A stretch of 64,000 nucleotides of DNA from Tranzscheliella williamsii (lineage: Eukaryota; Basidiomycota; Ustilaginomycetes; Ustilaginales; Ustilaginaceae), in contig JALBYF010000058.1 in NCBI GenBank assembly GCA_023212725.1, positions 1-64,000 of the forward strand, given 5' to 3'. The notes beneath the pieces were generated by a model. The model was not told the DNA's origin and ran no database searches. It saw only the letters and a program-made list of their open reading frames with translations. The number at the start of each line of letters is the position of its first letter. The first letter of the stretch is position 1. The translations under genes and the position numbers were made by a program. Positions 36,457-47,466 of the stretch are shown here, one piece after another.

Positions 36457-39051
36457 ATGTCCACGTCGTTGGCGATAACGAGTGGCAACGGCCGCATCAG
36501 CAATTCCGCGGCCTCTTCATCGTCATCACATAACCGTGCTTCCAAATTAACACCTACGTCTGCCGCTCTGTCTGCAGCCACCCTGCCAAACGCACCAGGC
36601 AGTTCGAACTTGGTGGCCGAGTTCCTCAAGTCTCCCGAAGACCTTTCCAAGATCACAGCGCTTCGCAAAAAGCTGCTCAAAGAGCAGTCCACCCTTTCGG
36701 CGAAACTTAAGGTAGGGGCCAAGGACCAACTGGAAGCTACCAGAGAAGGCCTGCTAAAGCTGCAAGCGACAAGGAAAGATGTCGCTGCCATCCGCGAGGC
36801 GTTCTCACATATTGAAGCGCTCTACAGCCACGAGTCGGAAGATGGCTCGCAGTCGCGACAAACCGAAGCCAATAGATCCTTCCGTGTCATCAGCGAGGTA
36901 TCGCAGATCCACCGCAACTTTGTTCAGACAACAACCACGCTCAACAAGCTCGATGGCCTGCCATCCAAGATCCAAGGGCTTACCGTCATGCTGCAAAGAA
37001 GCCAGGATGACCTCATGGGTTCAGCGCCCGAACTGTTGCCCCTCCACTTCCATCTTTCCCAACTCGAATCGTTCCGCAACGAGACATTCCAGATCGCAAG
37101 AACATGCTCATCCGACGTACGCAGCACCGTAGCGGAATTCTTTGCGCCACTGGACGATCTGATCAGGTCCTTCGACGATTACCTCATGTCGCTCGGAGAA
37201 CGTGTCTTGGATTTGGTACGGGAGGGACAAGTCTCTGTGGTGGTCAAACTGCTGAAGATCATCGAGAAAGAGTCGCGCGAAGACGAGCGTGCCGCGGCGA
37301 TCAGACTCGCGAAAAGGGCGAATCTGGAGGGCGCCGCACGGTTCCGATCGGTGATTGCCAACGCTCGCGTCATCAAGCTATATCGCCCCAAGCTAATAGA
37401 GTCAATCGATCGGTCTACTAAAGAACTGTTTGACGAATGCTGGGGCAGGTTTGGCGCCGACGGCGGCAGTCTTGACTTCCTTGGGCATCTGGACTGGATT
37501 TACGATGATCTAAAGCTTGTCAAGTCCGACGTTACTCCCTTGTTTCCCAATGATTACAACATCTTTCGCATATTTGTCAAGAGCTACCATAAGCATCTGG
37601 GCAACATCCTGCGGGAGAGGATCCTGGCGACCGACCCCGAGGCAAGCGCACTTCTGGAACTCTATCAATTTACACAAGAGTACACCGGTACCATCACGAA
37701 AGACGTGGGAGCTGATAAAGCATGGCTCGAGCCCAGCTTGTTGGCCGGAAAGGAACAGGGCATCATCGACGATTACTTGTCCCTAATCACAAAGAAGATC
37801 GACGAGTGGACAGCAAATTTGATGTCGGATGAGGTGCGAGAGTTCGTGTCGCGGCAAAACCCACCGGACGAAGACAACGAGGGTTTGTACGGTCTGCAGG
37901 GTGCTGCCATCCTCTTCCAGATGGTCAACCAGCAGGTAGACGTGGCAGCTGACTCAGGCCAGGCTAGCGTTTTGGCCAAGGTGGTGGACCATGCCGCCAA
38001 GGCTATGCACTCGACCCAGACCACGTGGCTGCGTGTGCTGGAGAGCGAGTTCAAGAAGCAGCGGGAGGCCAAGTCGCCCGACAACGCGGTGGGTGGACTG
38101 GTGGAGTACGTCATCGCACTTGCAAATGACCAGCTCAAATCGGCCGACTACGCCGAGGCTCTGATCGCCAGACTGGAGCCCATGGTCAGCAAAAAGTACC
38201 AGGCCGCCATACGAGAGGCGGTGGACAACGCCCTGAACGGCTTCCTCGATGTCTCGAAACGATGCACCCAGGTCTTGGTGGATCTGGTCTTCTCCGATGT
38301 GCGACCGGCAGTGAAGGACCTTTTTACCTTCCCAGTCTGGTATTCTGACGGCACCATGACGACGATCGTCGAGACGATGCGGGACTACACGACCGACTAC
38401 AGCGAACGGCTCAACCCGAATCTGTTCGATGTTCTCTGCGATGACCTGATTGACCGGTTCCTGACGGCTTATATTGGCGCGCTGAGACGAGTCGGGAGTG
38501 GCAAGCTGCGGATGCCCAGCGCGGCCGAGAGGATGCGCAAGGATCTAGAGGAGACCAAGTCCATGTTCCTCTCATTCAAGAAAGAAGAGGAGGTCAACGA
38601 GAAGTTTGAAGTGCTCGAAATGATTTTGGCAATGGTCACCTCGTCTGCCACGATGGTCTTCCTGCCTTACTGGAGCTTTGCCAAGGCACACGGTGCGCAC
38701 CTGGGCTTCTTGGAGTCGGTGATGAAGGCGCGGGACGATCTGAAGAAGGACGATGTGAGTGCGCTCATGGAGAGCGCCCGTCGCAAAGTCAAGAGCGAGG
38801 GGCTCAACGACCTGATACCCGAGAGTGGCGGTCCGACAGTGATGAGCCGAGTTGCACAGGCATACGGCTCAAGCTTCGGCGCCGGACTGCTTGCCAATTT
38901 GGGAAGCGGAGGTGCGGCGGGCATGGCAGCCAGCGCCTCCCAGGCGCTTCGACTTAACAAGGAGACCGCCGGAGAAAAAGGCCCAGGCTGGGGAGCCTTT
39001 GCGCAAAACGTCATTGGAGCTGGCTGGAAGAACAAGGACAGCAGTTCCTAG
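36457..39051 (+). CDS. SEC6: Exocyst complex subunit Sec6
   Basis: 864-residue subunit of the octameric exocyst, which tethers secretory vesicles to the plasma membrane at sites of polarised growth. The chosen ATG (36457, MSTSLAITSG) gives a short Ser-rich tail. The CorEx-type N-terminal coiled coil follows (SPEDLSKITALRKKLLKEQS, RKDVAAIREAFSHIEALY). The Sec6 core contains ERVLDLVREGQVSVVVKLLK, AAAIRLAKRANLEGAARF, NARVIKLYRPKLIESID and the C-terminal rod VFLPYWSFAKAHGAHLGFLE. Yeast Sec6 is 805 residues, so length agrees. A Gly/Ala-rich C-terminal tail (~60 residues) extends beyond the yeast end. An upstream in-frame ATG at 36133 would add 108 unlikely residues. Single exon. Confidence 0.9.
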   Translation: MSTSLAITSGNGRISNSAASSSSSHNRASKLTPTSAALSAATLPNAPGSSNLVAEFLKSPEDLSKITALRKKLLKEQSTLSAKLKVGAKDQLEATREGLLKLQATRKDVAAIREAFSHIEALYSHESEDGSQSRQTEANRSFRVISEVSQIHRNFVQTTTTLNKLDGLPSKIQGLTVMLQRSQDDLMGSAPELLPLHFHLSQLESFRNETFQIARTCSSDVRSTVAEFFAPLDDLIRSFDDYLMSLGERVLDLVREGQVSVVVKLLKIIEKESREDERAAAIRLAKRANLEGAARFRSVIANARVIKLYRPKLIESIDRSTKELFDECWGRFGADGGSLDFLGHLDWIYDDLKLVKSDVTPLFPNDYNIFRIFVKSYHKHLGNILRERILATDPEASALLELYQFTQEYTGTITKDVGADKAWLEPSLLAGKEQGIIDDYLSLITKKIDEWTANLMSDEVREFVSRQNPPDEDNEGLYGLQGAAILFQMVNQQVDVAADSGQASVLAKVVDHAAKAMHSTQTTWLRVLESEFKKQREAKSPDNAVGGLVEYVIALANDQLKSADYAEALIARLEPMVSKKYQAAIREAVDNALNGFLDVSKRCTQVLVDLVFSDVRPAVKDLFTFPVWYSDGTMTTIVETMRDYTTDYSERLNPNLFDVLCDDLIDRFLTAYIGALRRVGSGKLRMPSAAERMRKDLEETKSMFLSFKKEEEVNEKFEVLEMILAMVTSSATMVFLPYWSFAKAHGAHLGFLESVMKARDDLKKDDVSALMESARRKVKSEGLNDLIPESGGPTVMSRVAQAYGSSFGAGLLANLGSGGAAGMAASASQALRLNKETAGEKGPGWGAFAQNVIGAGWKNKDSSS

Positions 39052-40434
39052 CTCTTCGCCCTGCCGAGTCAGGGCCATGCACTGAACACTCGCACTTGTT
39101 CGCCTCCATGGCGGCCCCGCTGAGAACATAGCTGCAGCCGTCGCTACCAACAAGTAAACAGCTTAGGGCTCTGACTGTGACTGTGACTGTGACTGTGCCT
39201 AGCAAAGCTTACACAGCAGTTTGCTAGGTAGAGGGACATTTCACACACAGCCTGCTCTCTCGCTCAGCCTGTCCGATCTGCGGGTGCCATCCGATGTATA
39301 TATGACCACGCTCGGTCACGCCGAACTTCACTTAAAAAGGATAGCCTAGCGTTGAGATCGATGTATTCGTCGACGATCGGAGCTTTCCGCTTGGCTGCAC
39401 ACTTCAACTCAGGGTCCGGGAGAATACCACTGGCCCCATGCACAGATGAGCTGCCCGTGGACGTGCCGATGCACATGCCCGTGACATGAACGGACCTCCC
39501 AACACGCATTGAGACAAGCCAACGGAGTCCGAGTTGGCTCACCGACACTCTCACGCGTGCATCTGTGCTTCAATCCTGATTCTGCTCGCGGCTTTATGTT
39601 GCAGTGTACGTCTGCAGTAAGTGTCGGCATTATGGACGACTGCGTACTGAAGGCAATATATTTCCGAGTTCACAGTCACAGTTAGTGTGAGTGCGCTCGG
39701 CTATCCTCGCCTTACTGTTCGATGCACCTCTCGGATTCGCGCCAAGGCCGTTGCGATGCTGATGGCATGCTGCGAAAGACTGTTGTGAGCGACGGCTTCT
39801 CCGCTAATGCAGAAGGAGAAGGTTCGCAGTGTTGGCTCACCTTGGCGTGGCTTCGGGCTCAGCGATCAGCCATCAGCAGGCCTTAATCCTCACGAGATGC
39901 AATCATCCTACCGAATGCTCCCACTAGCTCTCTGCGTTCCATGCATCTCCGGTCGTTATCACTCACAATCGACTAAACCTCCCTAGGGTCGCCGCTACAT
40001 CTCTTCGCTTCGGTCCTTTCTCATCCGTCTTTCGCCGAATGATCACCGCTTGCAGTAAAGCGACAAAACGAGGCACACTCTCTGTCGTCTGATAACCGCT
40101 TGCATCCCCAGTCGTGCCAAGCGGACAGGACCAGCAGTCAAGGCCCGTCACAACTCCTGTTGAAACCCTCTGCTCGACCGGTCGCGCTTGCGCGCTGTTT
40201 GACGTCCATCATTCGGTCCGTCATACACCTGTAGCAATCTGCCTTTCAACGTATCGTCTACGTTCCTGCTGCATCACGACAGCTCCCACCGATCTCCAGC
40301 CTAGTCCTACGGCCCTAATTCAACGTCCCAGCTTATGACAGAAGTGCGTTTGCGCAAGCCACTTCTTTTAGTTCTTCGCGCACTCGACCGATCGTGGGCT
40401 AGGCAAAACCCGCTCTGCAGTTGACAGGCCCGCT
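39052..40434. other. 1.4 kb intergenic region before the second Zn2Cys6 gene
   Basis: Contains a short CTGTGA tandem repeat near its left end. Otherwise no ORF, RNA gene or spliced gene could be supported. The right end is the promoter/leader of the Zn2Cys6 gene. Confidence 0.45.
39175..39198 (+). repeat. (CTGTGA)4 microsatellite
   Basis: Four near-exact six-base units just after SEC6, the last ending in C instead of A. A related CACAGTCACAGT lies at about 39673-39684. Confidence 0.85.
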
Positions 40435-41782
40435 ATGCCCTTCAGCGATAGCTTTTTGGCGGCGCACAATTTCAGCCAGTATCGCCGCGAGGGCCTCGAC
40501 GCTCCCACCAACAGCAAATCCCGAAAGAGGAGGATCCAGCAAGCTTGCCGCCAGTGTAGCAGCAAGCGTGTCAAGGTGTGTAACAAGTGCTAACCAGGCT
40601 TGTACCTATGTCGTAGAGCTCGGCACTCACTTACGCTGCGCTCTGACGTTGGACTTGGTACTGGCCCACAGTGCCAAGGTTCGCATCCTTGCGCCACTTG
40701 TCTCAATGTAGGCGAAAGCTGCGAATATGGACAGCGAAAGAAGCGGTGAGTCCTAGTCAGCTGAATGGCGAACTGCGATCTCAACCTCGTTAGTTACCCA
40801 AACTGACCTCCGCTCCTTACTGCCGCCCTACTCGGGTGTACATCATGTCAGTGGTCCCCCCAAAGGCTCGACGCGTGGTGGCCGCAAGTCTCTGAAAAGG
40901 AATCCTGGTGCGCATGGAAGTACTCACGATGCAGCGCACGCATCGTCGACGCAGTCCATATCCGCCTTCCGCGGTCTCGCCGAGGCCGCCCTGCCACCAC
41001 GTTCCTTTGTACCTTTGGATAGACTATGGACCCAGGCGTCGCAGCCAATACCCTACGCACCCAGCTCGAAGCTCAACGTGTCCCCATCTGCCGTTTGGTC
41101 CGACGATGTGTCTGATGGCCATCAGACTGTCTTTCATGATATTTCCGACGCGGTGTATTGTGGCGAACATCGACGCATCGCAAGCGTTCGCTCGAGTCCT
41201 CCTTCATATCCTCTGCAACCATCTCAGACTCGGCCGGAGCTGACTTCAAACCTTTCGGACAGGTACAACACCGAAAAATTCTACCGAGCAAGCAGCAGCG
41301 GTCTCGGCTTCATTCGCCCATCCCTCAGCTCAAAAAGCAGAAGACTTCCACCCCTCGAATATTGGACCAGCCGTGCCCCTTCCTGGTCTGCATCATCTCC
41401 TACCAGCGACACTATGCCTTCCAGCGCAGCCGAACACGCCACACACGCTTATTCACGGACAGACTTCAGACGTCCCAAGAGCAGATCCTCCGATCAATAC
41501 GAACGAGCCTCGCCTTCAATAGCTCCAATTCTCGATGACCCACATCGCGATTACCGACCAGGTCAGCTTGTCGCACGACTGCCTTCAATATTGCCAACAT
41601 TGCCGCCCCTGCGCGACTACACATACGATCATTCGCAGACTCAGGGATCAAACAACGCTTCTCACTCATCCGCTTCAAGCGTCCCCTCTAGACTACCCGC
41701 GTTCAGCCACATTAGCCCGCCATCCCTTGACCTACGCTATCCGGCGGAAGACAATCATTTCCCGTCAAAGGTGCCCTTCTAA
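40435..41782 (+). CDS. Spliced Zn(II)2Cys6 transcription factor
   Basis: 381-residue regulator rebuilt from three exons: 40435-40575, 40672-40745 and 40852-41782. Introns have donors GTGTGT and GTGAGT, CAG acceptors and CTGAC branch sites, and phases agree. The zinc cluster is split by intron 1: exon 1 gives ACRQCSSKRVK and exon 2 gives CQGSHPCATCLNVGESC. Together they make a perfect C-x2-C-x6-C-x5-C-x2-C-x6-C module (about residues 39-65), flanked by basic runs (KSRKRR and QRKKR) likely to act in DNA contact and nuclear import. The rest is Ser/Pro/Tyr-rich and disordered, with no fungal-specific middle domain seen. This is short for the class. A further 3' exon cannot be excluded. The target is unknown. 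Confidence 0.82.
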
Positions 41783-42328
41783 AGTTGCGACCGGAGCCTT
41801 CCATATAGACCCTCGTCTGACCAAGCTAGAAGCGCTCAAGGTCCTGTTTTAAAACTCTATGCTATGGACCGAACCCTGCGATTCAATTAGGGGCGGTGTC
41901 AGCAGCACCGCTGTGACCCTCGCCCATCCTTACATACCCCTTTGACTTGATAGCGGCTGTGAAAACCTGTCGTTTTGCGATACGGCGAGACTTTAACTTG
42001 CTCGCCCGGCGATGCATGACAACCTTCAAGTATCCTTTCCCGCCGAACCCTACGAAGCGCTGTAATGCAATGCTCTCAGCCGGGATGCCCAAGCTAGTGT
42101 GTGCGGAAGACTTCTGGCGCCTGCACTCTGCGGTCATCGGCGTTTGGACACTAACAGCTACCTGCCTCCCTTCGCTGCGGTGAGGGCATCCGTATGTCAT
42201 TGTTCCTCTGTCACATTGCTTTCGTTTACGACGCCGCGCTGTAAGCCGCCGCGCACATTGCCATCTGTCGGAGCAATCGAGCAGGCCTTGGGGAAATACA
42301 GGGGAGAGGAAGACGGAAAAGACTGGAC
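41783..42328. other. Convergent intergenic region
   Basis: 3' flanks of the Zn2Cys6 gene and of the small four-exon gene. No supported features. Confidence 0.45.
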
Positions 42329-42923
42329 TTATTCCTTGCCGGATTTGATGCGCTCGAGCTCCTGTTTCCAGCCTTCGAAAAGCGCGATGCTGGAGCGCGT
42401 TGCGCAGCGGGGCAAGACGTGTCAGTGCAGCTGTATGGTAGTCAAGGACCGAGAGGGGGGAGCTTACCCTTCCTTGCCTTTGCTGAAAGAGCCTTCGGCG
42501 CCGAGCGTGTTCTTCTCCGCTTGGAAGAGGCCGATGATCTCGTCGAGCGAGGACTCGAGCTTGGTCAGCGCCTCCTGCAGCGCGTATGGATTCTCGATCG
42601 CGCCGAAGATGGTGGGCTTCGGCCGGTGTTTCTCGTCCGAATCTTCGTTGGCTGCGAGCGCGTGGAGACACACGTCAGTTGCTGTGCGCAGACCCAGTGC
42701 GCGATGACTAGCACTTACGCTTTCGCTCGTCTCGAGGGAACGCGCCTGCAGGATTCTCTGCTGACTCGCCTGGACCCCGCAGATCCTGCGTCTGGTGCGG
42801 GTATTTGCTGTCAACGCAGACGGACAAGAGCACGGGTCAGCCTGGGCTGCGTCGCTGGAGCTGCACAGACTGTCATACCTACGCCTCGTTCTGGAAAGCG
42901 ACGTTGGGGTTTCCTTCGGACAT
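42329..42923 (-). CDS. Small conserved-looking protein, four exons
   Basis: 124-residue protein rebuilt from exons 42883-42923, 42719-42807, 42468-42651 and 42329-42389. Splice sites GTAGGT, GTAAGT and GTAAGC with CAG acceptors and CTGAC branch motifs in all three introns; phases agree. The N-terminus is Asn/Pro/Glu-rich (MSEGNPNVAFQNEAKYPHQT). A helical part follows with IFGAIENPYALQEALTKLE and SLDEIIGLFQAEKN, ending in FEGWKQELERIKSGKE. No signal peptide or membrane segment. I do not recognise the family. The intron density and consistent phases argue that the gene is real. It is divergent from QNS1, with 467 bases between start codons. Confidence 0.7.
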
Positions 42924-43390
42924 GATACTGTAGTTATGGTCGGCGGGATGGATGGTGGTGGGAGAGGTGATACGGTGATGCTATCTGTACGATCGTCAAG
43001 GGCAGGGCGAACAGCGGATCTGCACGCACAACACGGTGTCACGTTCCGTTGCTGTGATCTCACTACCGCCCATCTCCAGCAACGGAACGTATGCTGATGC
43101 AATGCAGGACTGCCATTCGCCTGTCTGGGCAGCGGAGTTAGCCACATGTCGCAGCACTATGACGCTGCCCTGCCATCGATCCTATGTGGAGAACGAGCCG
43201 GGAAGCTTTTCCGATGTTAAAGTCGAGTCGACGTCAAGGACCCGCGATTCTGTTTCCGACTCCCGGATCCTGCCTCGAGTCACGCTGACCGTCGGAGGAA
43301 GAGAAGGATGATCCTCTGCGGCTGCTCCTCGAATCGACCCACATACTGCAGTGGCAGCTTGGTATCGGAGCAACAACGTCTCAGGCCACA
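42924..43390. promoter_or_regulatory. Divergent promoter region, small protein / QNS1
   Basis: 467 bases between two divergent ATGs. No other coding signal. Both core promoters are expected here. Confidence 0.45.
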
Positions 43391-45753
43391 ATGGGTCTAC
43401 CGATGTAGGTCGAAAACGGAACGGCTCGGTTCGCCGCGCCGTTCAGCCACTGACACTGGTCTGCGCCGCCTTTGCACTGTCCGTTCAAATATGCAGTACC
43501 GTGTCGACATGCTCGCTCAACCAGTGGGCGCTCGAGTTTGACGGCAACCGGGACCGCATTATCCAGTCCATTGAACTTGCCAAGGCTGCCGGGTCGCGTC
43601 TGCGTGTGGGTCCGGAGCTCGAGATCCCTGGTTATGGCTGCTTCGACCACTTTCTCGAGCCGGACACCGTTCTGCACTCGTGGCAGGTGCTGGCCGAGAT
43701 ACTGGAGCGGGACACGACGGATGGCATCCTCTGCGATGTGGGCATGCCTGTGCTGCACCGCTCCACGCTGTACAACTGCCGCGTGCTGGTGCTCAACCGG
43801 AAGATCGTCCACATCCGCCCCAAGATGTGGCTCGCCAACGACGGCAACTACCGCGAGATGCGCTACTTCACACCCTGGAACAAGCCCAAGCAGCATGACA
43901 TGTTTACCTTGCCCCGCGTCGTGTCTCAGGTCTCCGGGCAGCAGGAGGTGCCCTTCGGCGACGCTGTGGTCAGAACGCGCGACACCGTGCTCGGTGTAGA
44001 GATGTGCGAGGAGCTCTTCACCCCCAACTCACCCCATATCAGCCAGGGCCTGGACGGTGTCGAGATCTTCACCAATTCTTCAGCATCGCACCACGAGCTG
44101 AGAAAGCTATATGGCCGCGTCGAGCTGATCAAAGAGGCGACGCTCAAGCTCGGCGGCATCTATCTTTACGCAAACCAGCAGGGTTGCGACGGAGACCGGC
44201 TCTACTACGACGGCTGCCCGCTTATCGCGGTCAATGGCAGCATTGTCGCGCAGGGCTCTCAGTTCTCCCTCGATGACGTGCAGGTGGTCACGGCCACCGT
44301 TGACCTGGACGACGTTCACGCCCACAGGACCGCCAAGAGCCGCGGAATGCAGGCGGTCAGGGACAACACGACCGGCTATCCGAGGATCCCCGTGGACTTT
44401 GAAATGGGCGAGTCGGAGGAGTGGGGCAGCAAGACACCCGGTACGCAGACACCAAACCCGGCCGTTGGCGGGCGCGATGCAGAAGACCGACTGGCGCGTC
44501 GATTCTTGACTCCGACTAGCAAGCCGATCGAGGTGCGCTACCACTCGCCCGAGGAGGAGATCGCGCTCGGCCCGGCGTGCTGGCTCTGGGACTATCTGCG
44601 CCGCTCGCGCACGCAGGGGTACTTTGTGCCACTTTCGGGCGGAATCGATTCGTGTGCCACGGCCACGATTGTCTTCAGCATGTGCCGGCTAGTGTTGGCT
44701 GCGGTGCAGGAAGTGCCGGCCGAAGCGGAGGTGCGAGGCGCCGCGGTGGTCACGGGCGATTCTCGCACCCAGGTACTGGCTGATCTGCGCCGCATCTGCA
44801 ACGAGAAGGAAGGCTCTGAATGGGTCCCGGCGACCGCGCAGGAGGTGTGCGGGCGCATTTTCGTGACGTGCTACATGGGCACCGAGAACTCGTCGGCCGA
44901 GACGCGCGGGCGAGCAAAGCAGCTGGCGCACGACATTGGCGCTTACCACATCGACTTGAACATGGACATGGTGGTGCGGGCGATTGTGACGCTCTTCACC
45001 ACGGTGACGAGCCAGACGCCCCGGTTCAAGGTGCACGGCGGAACGGCGGGGGAGAATCTGGCACTGCAGAACATCCAGGCGCGGCTGCGGATGCTGCTGG
45101 CCTACATGTTCGCGCAGCTGACGCCGTGGGTGCGCGGCTCATGGGGGAGCCTGCTGGTGCTCGGCTCGGCCAACGTGGACGAGTCGCTGCGCGGCTACCT
45201 GACCAAGTACGACTGCAGCTCGGCGGACATCAACCCGATCGGCGGTATCTCCAAGACCGACCTCAAGCGGTTCATCGCCTACGCCGAGCACGCTTTCCAG
45301 CTGCCTGTCCTGCACGATTTTCTGACCGCGGTCCCCACGGCGGAGCTCGAGCCCATCACGCACGACTACGTCCAGGCGGACGAGGCCGACATGGGCATGA
45401 CCTACGACCAGCTCTCCGTCTTTGGCCGCCTGCGCAAGGTGGCCAAGTGCGGACCCTACTCGATGTTCAACAAACTCCTCCTCGAATGGAGCCCGCACAT
45501 GGCGCCAGCCGCCATCGCCGACAAGGTCAAGCTGTTCTGGTTCGAGTACGCCCGCAACCGTCACAAGATGACGACGCTCACCCCCAGCTACCACGCAGAG
45601 AGCTACAGCCCCGATGATAACCGCTTCGACCTCCGCCCCTTCCTCTACCCCAGCCGCTTCCCGTTCCAATTCCGCCGCATCGACCAGCTCGTCGCCCGCC
45701 TCGAGCGCGCCAACCCCGCCCAATCCAGCGCTGACGACAAAAAGTCCGCCTAG
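43391..45753 (+). CDS. QNS1: Glutamine-dependent NAD+ synthetase
   Basis: 756-residue enzyme converting deamido-NAD+ to NAD+ with ATP and glutamine, the last step of NAD biosynthesis. The first exon is only 14 bases (43391-43404, ATG GGT CTA CCG AT). After a 92-base intron (donor GTAGGT, branch CTGAC, acceptor CAG at 43496), exon 2 runs 43497-45753. The join gives [20 protein letters not shown], matching the conserved family N-terminus. The nitrilase-type glutaminase triad falls at Glu45, Lys114 and Cys175 (VEMCEEL), the same numbers as in the yeast enzyme. The synthetase half has the PP-loop SGGIDS at 385-390. A Gly/Pro-rich insert (about 316-348) sits before it. The yeast protein is 714 residues. 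Confidence 0.95.
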
Positions 45754-45891
45754 TCACCTACCCGTCGGCACGCGCCATGGAAGGCAGTCGGTCCATGCGC
45801 ACAGCCTATGCACGGCCTACCCGCCTAGCCAGTAAAAGAAGCGGAATCATCCTGAACGGCAAGGGCCACGTGCGGAGGCGATACGGATGGT

Positions 45892-47466
45892 CTATGCGGG
45901 GGAACGGGGGCGGGGAGTGGGGGGCTGTTGGCGCCAGAGGGCGGTAGGGGGAGCGTGGACGCGGAGGGTGAGGAGGAAGGTGGTGGCACTAAGGACAAAC
46001 ATGACGAGCCAGGAGAACTGGGAGCGGAGGAGGTGATGCGAGGTGGAGAAGGCGAAGAGGGCGGTGCTGAAGGTGGGGCCGGCGACGCGGGCGAGGCAGC
46101 CTAGCATCTGGGCTGCGCCGTTGAGCGAGGCGAGGGCGCGGCGGGAGGGGGCGGCGTTGTTGACGAGCAGGTTATTGCAGACGATCGACATGTTGCTGAT
46201 GCCCTTGGCGACGATGGAGAGCAGGAGTGCGGTGCGGACGCCGTTGGGGAGCGCGCGCGCCGCGAGCGCGTGCGCCAGCGGCAGACAAGTCCACACCACC
46301 GGCAGCCATGCCGTCACCCGCCGATACACGCGCAGCGGGCCATACCGCCGCTCGAGCCACGGAAACGCACCCAGCTGTACCCCGATGGCAAAGAGCCCGT
46401 TGACCGCCAGCAAATTGCCGATCTGGGCGTTGCTGAACCCGAGCCCACCATTCACCACACTCTCGTAGCAGAAGAGCGGCAGCAGCGCCGCATGGCACGC
46501 ATTGAGGAAATTCAGACAGAACTGCGTCGCCAGGATGCGCCGCACCGGCGGCGTCAGCAGCGACATTACCGACGGCTTGCGTTCGTCCCCGGCGCCGGCA
46601 GCCTGTGCGCCTGCGGCGACGGTGCTCATGCGCGCCGCGCGCGGCAGCGTCTCCTTGAGAAAAACAGCGCCGAGCAGCAACGAGGCGACGTTGAAGCCGC
46701 TCGCGACAAGACAGGGAAGGTAGTAGGGATGTTGCTGCCACCACGGCGAGCGGAACCACGAGACGGACGGGAAGGTGTCGGCGGGGTGGGCGAGATAGCC
46801 GCCGAGGGTGGTGCCGATGATGGAGCCAACGGCCCAGCAGGTGGGGATGAGGCTGAAGGCGCGCGCCTGGTTGGACTCGTCGGTGATCTCGGCGAGCGTG
46901 GACTTGAGGACGGCAATGTTGCCGTTCATCAGGCCGGCGATGGAACGCGCGACGACCATGGCCGGGAAGCTCCTGGCGAGGCCGAACGCGTTGACCGAGA
47001 GGAACGAGCCGAGCAGGCCGATGAGCAGCACGGGCTTGCGGCCGATCGAGTCGGAGAGCCGCCCCCAGAAGAAGATGGTGAGGAACTGGACCAGCGCAAA
47101 CGTCGACTCGATCAGTCCGGCATAGTAGCCGATGCGGGTGGTCGGCACGTCTGGCAGCGCCTCGTGGATCATCTGCGTCACAAACGGAAAGATGACGGTG
47201 AAGGAGATGGGCTCGGTGAGCCGCATCAGACACAGCACCACCAGCTGTGTTTTTGGCAGCGGCGTCGCGCGCATCCTGCTGCTGTCACCCTCGGTGGGCT
47301 TGCCACCCCGCTCCAGCGCCTCGCCATCGCGGGTCGACGAAGCGGCGGATGAGTCGTCCGGCGAGGCACCATAGCGCGGCCAGCCCTCGGCCGTCGATGC
47401 GCTCCCGGGTGGCGAGAGCAACGGCCGCGATTCCGGCTGCAAATGGGCGCCTCGGCGGCTAGCCAT
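45892..47466 (-). CDS. MFS transporter (DHA1/zinc-induced-facilitator-like, YCR023C type)
   Basis: 524-residue membrane protein with a polar N-terminus (~70 residues, containing ESRPLLSPPG, an acidic/dileucine-like element) and 12 predicted hydrophobic segments. The signature loop after TM2 is GRLSDSIGRKPVLLIGL. TM4 contains ARSIAGLMNGNIAVLKSTLAEITD and TM5 GSIIGTTLGGYL, typical of the eukaryotic ZIFL/YCR023C-like branch of MFS. Members are often vacuolar or plasma-membrane proton-coupled exporters, and the substrate is unknown. ATG at 47466. It ends 139 bases from the convergent QNS1 stop. Confidence 0.87.
   Translation of the reverse strand: MASRRGAHLQPESRPLLSPPGSASTAEGWPRYGASPDDSSAASSTRDGEALERGGKPTEGDSSRMRATPLPKTQLVVLCLMRLTEPISFTVIFPFVTQMIHEALPDVPTTRIGYYAGLIESTFALVQFLTIFFWGRLSDSIGRKPVLLIGLLGSFLSVNAFGLARSFPAMVVARSIAGLMNGNIAVLKSTLAEITDESNQARAFSLIPTCWAVGSIIGTTLGGYLAHPADTFPSVSWFRSPWWQQHPYYLPCLVASGFNVASLLLGAVFLKETLPRAARMSTVAAGAQAAGAGDERKPSVMSLLTPPVRRILATQFCLNFLNACHAALLPLFCYESVVNGGLGFSNAQIGNLLAVNGLFAIGVQLGAFPWLERRYGPLRVYRRVTAWLPVVWTCLPLAHALAARALPNGVRTALLLSIVAKGISNMSIVCNNLLVNNAAPSRRALASLNGAAQMLGCLARVAGPTFSTALFAFSTSHHLLRSQFSWLVMFVLSATTFLLTLRVHAPPTALWRQQPPTPRPRSPA

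Noticed and set aside
41770..41850. Possible extra 3' exon for the spliced Zn2Cys6 gene
   Set aside because: A GT...AG pair would join to a short frame ending PRLTKLEALKVLF, but the intron would be under 40 bases with no branch site, so the stop at 41782 was kept.
46172..47352. Long ORFs on both strands overlapping the second MFS gene (353 and 360 codons)
   Set aside because: Arg/Ala/His-rich shadow frames of a GC-rich gene whose real frame has a clear MFS signature.
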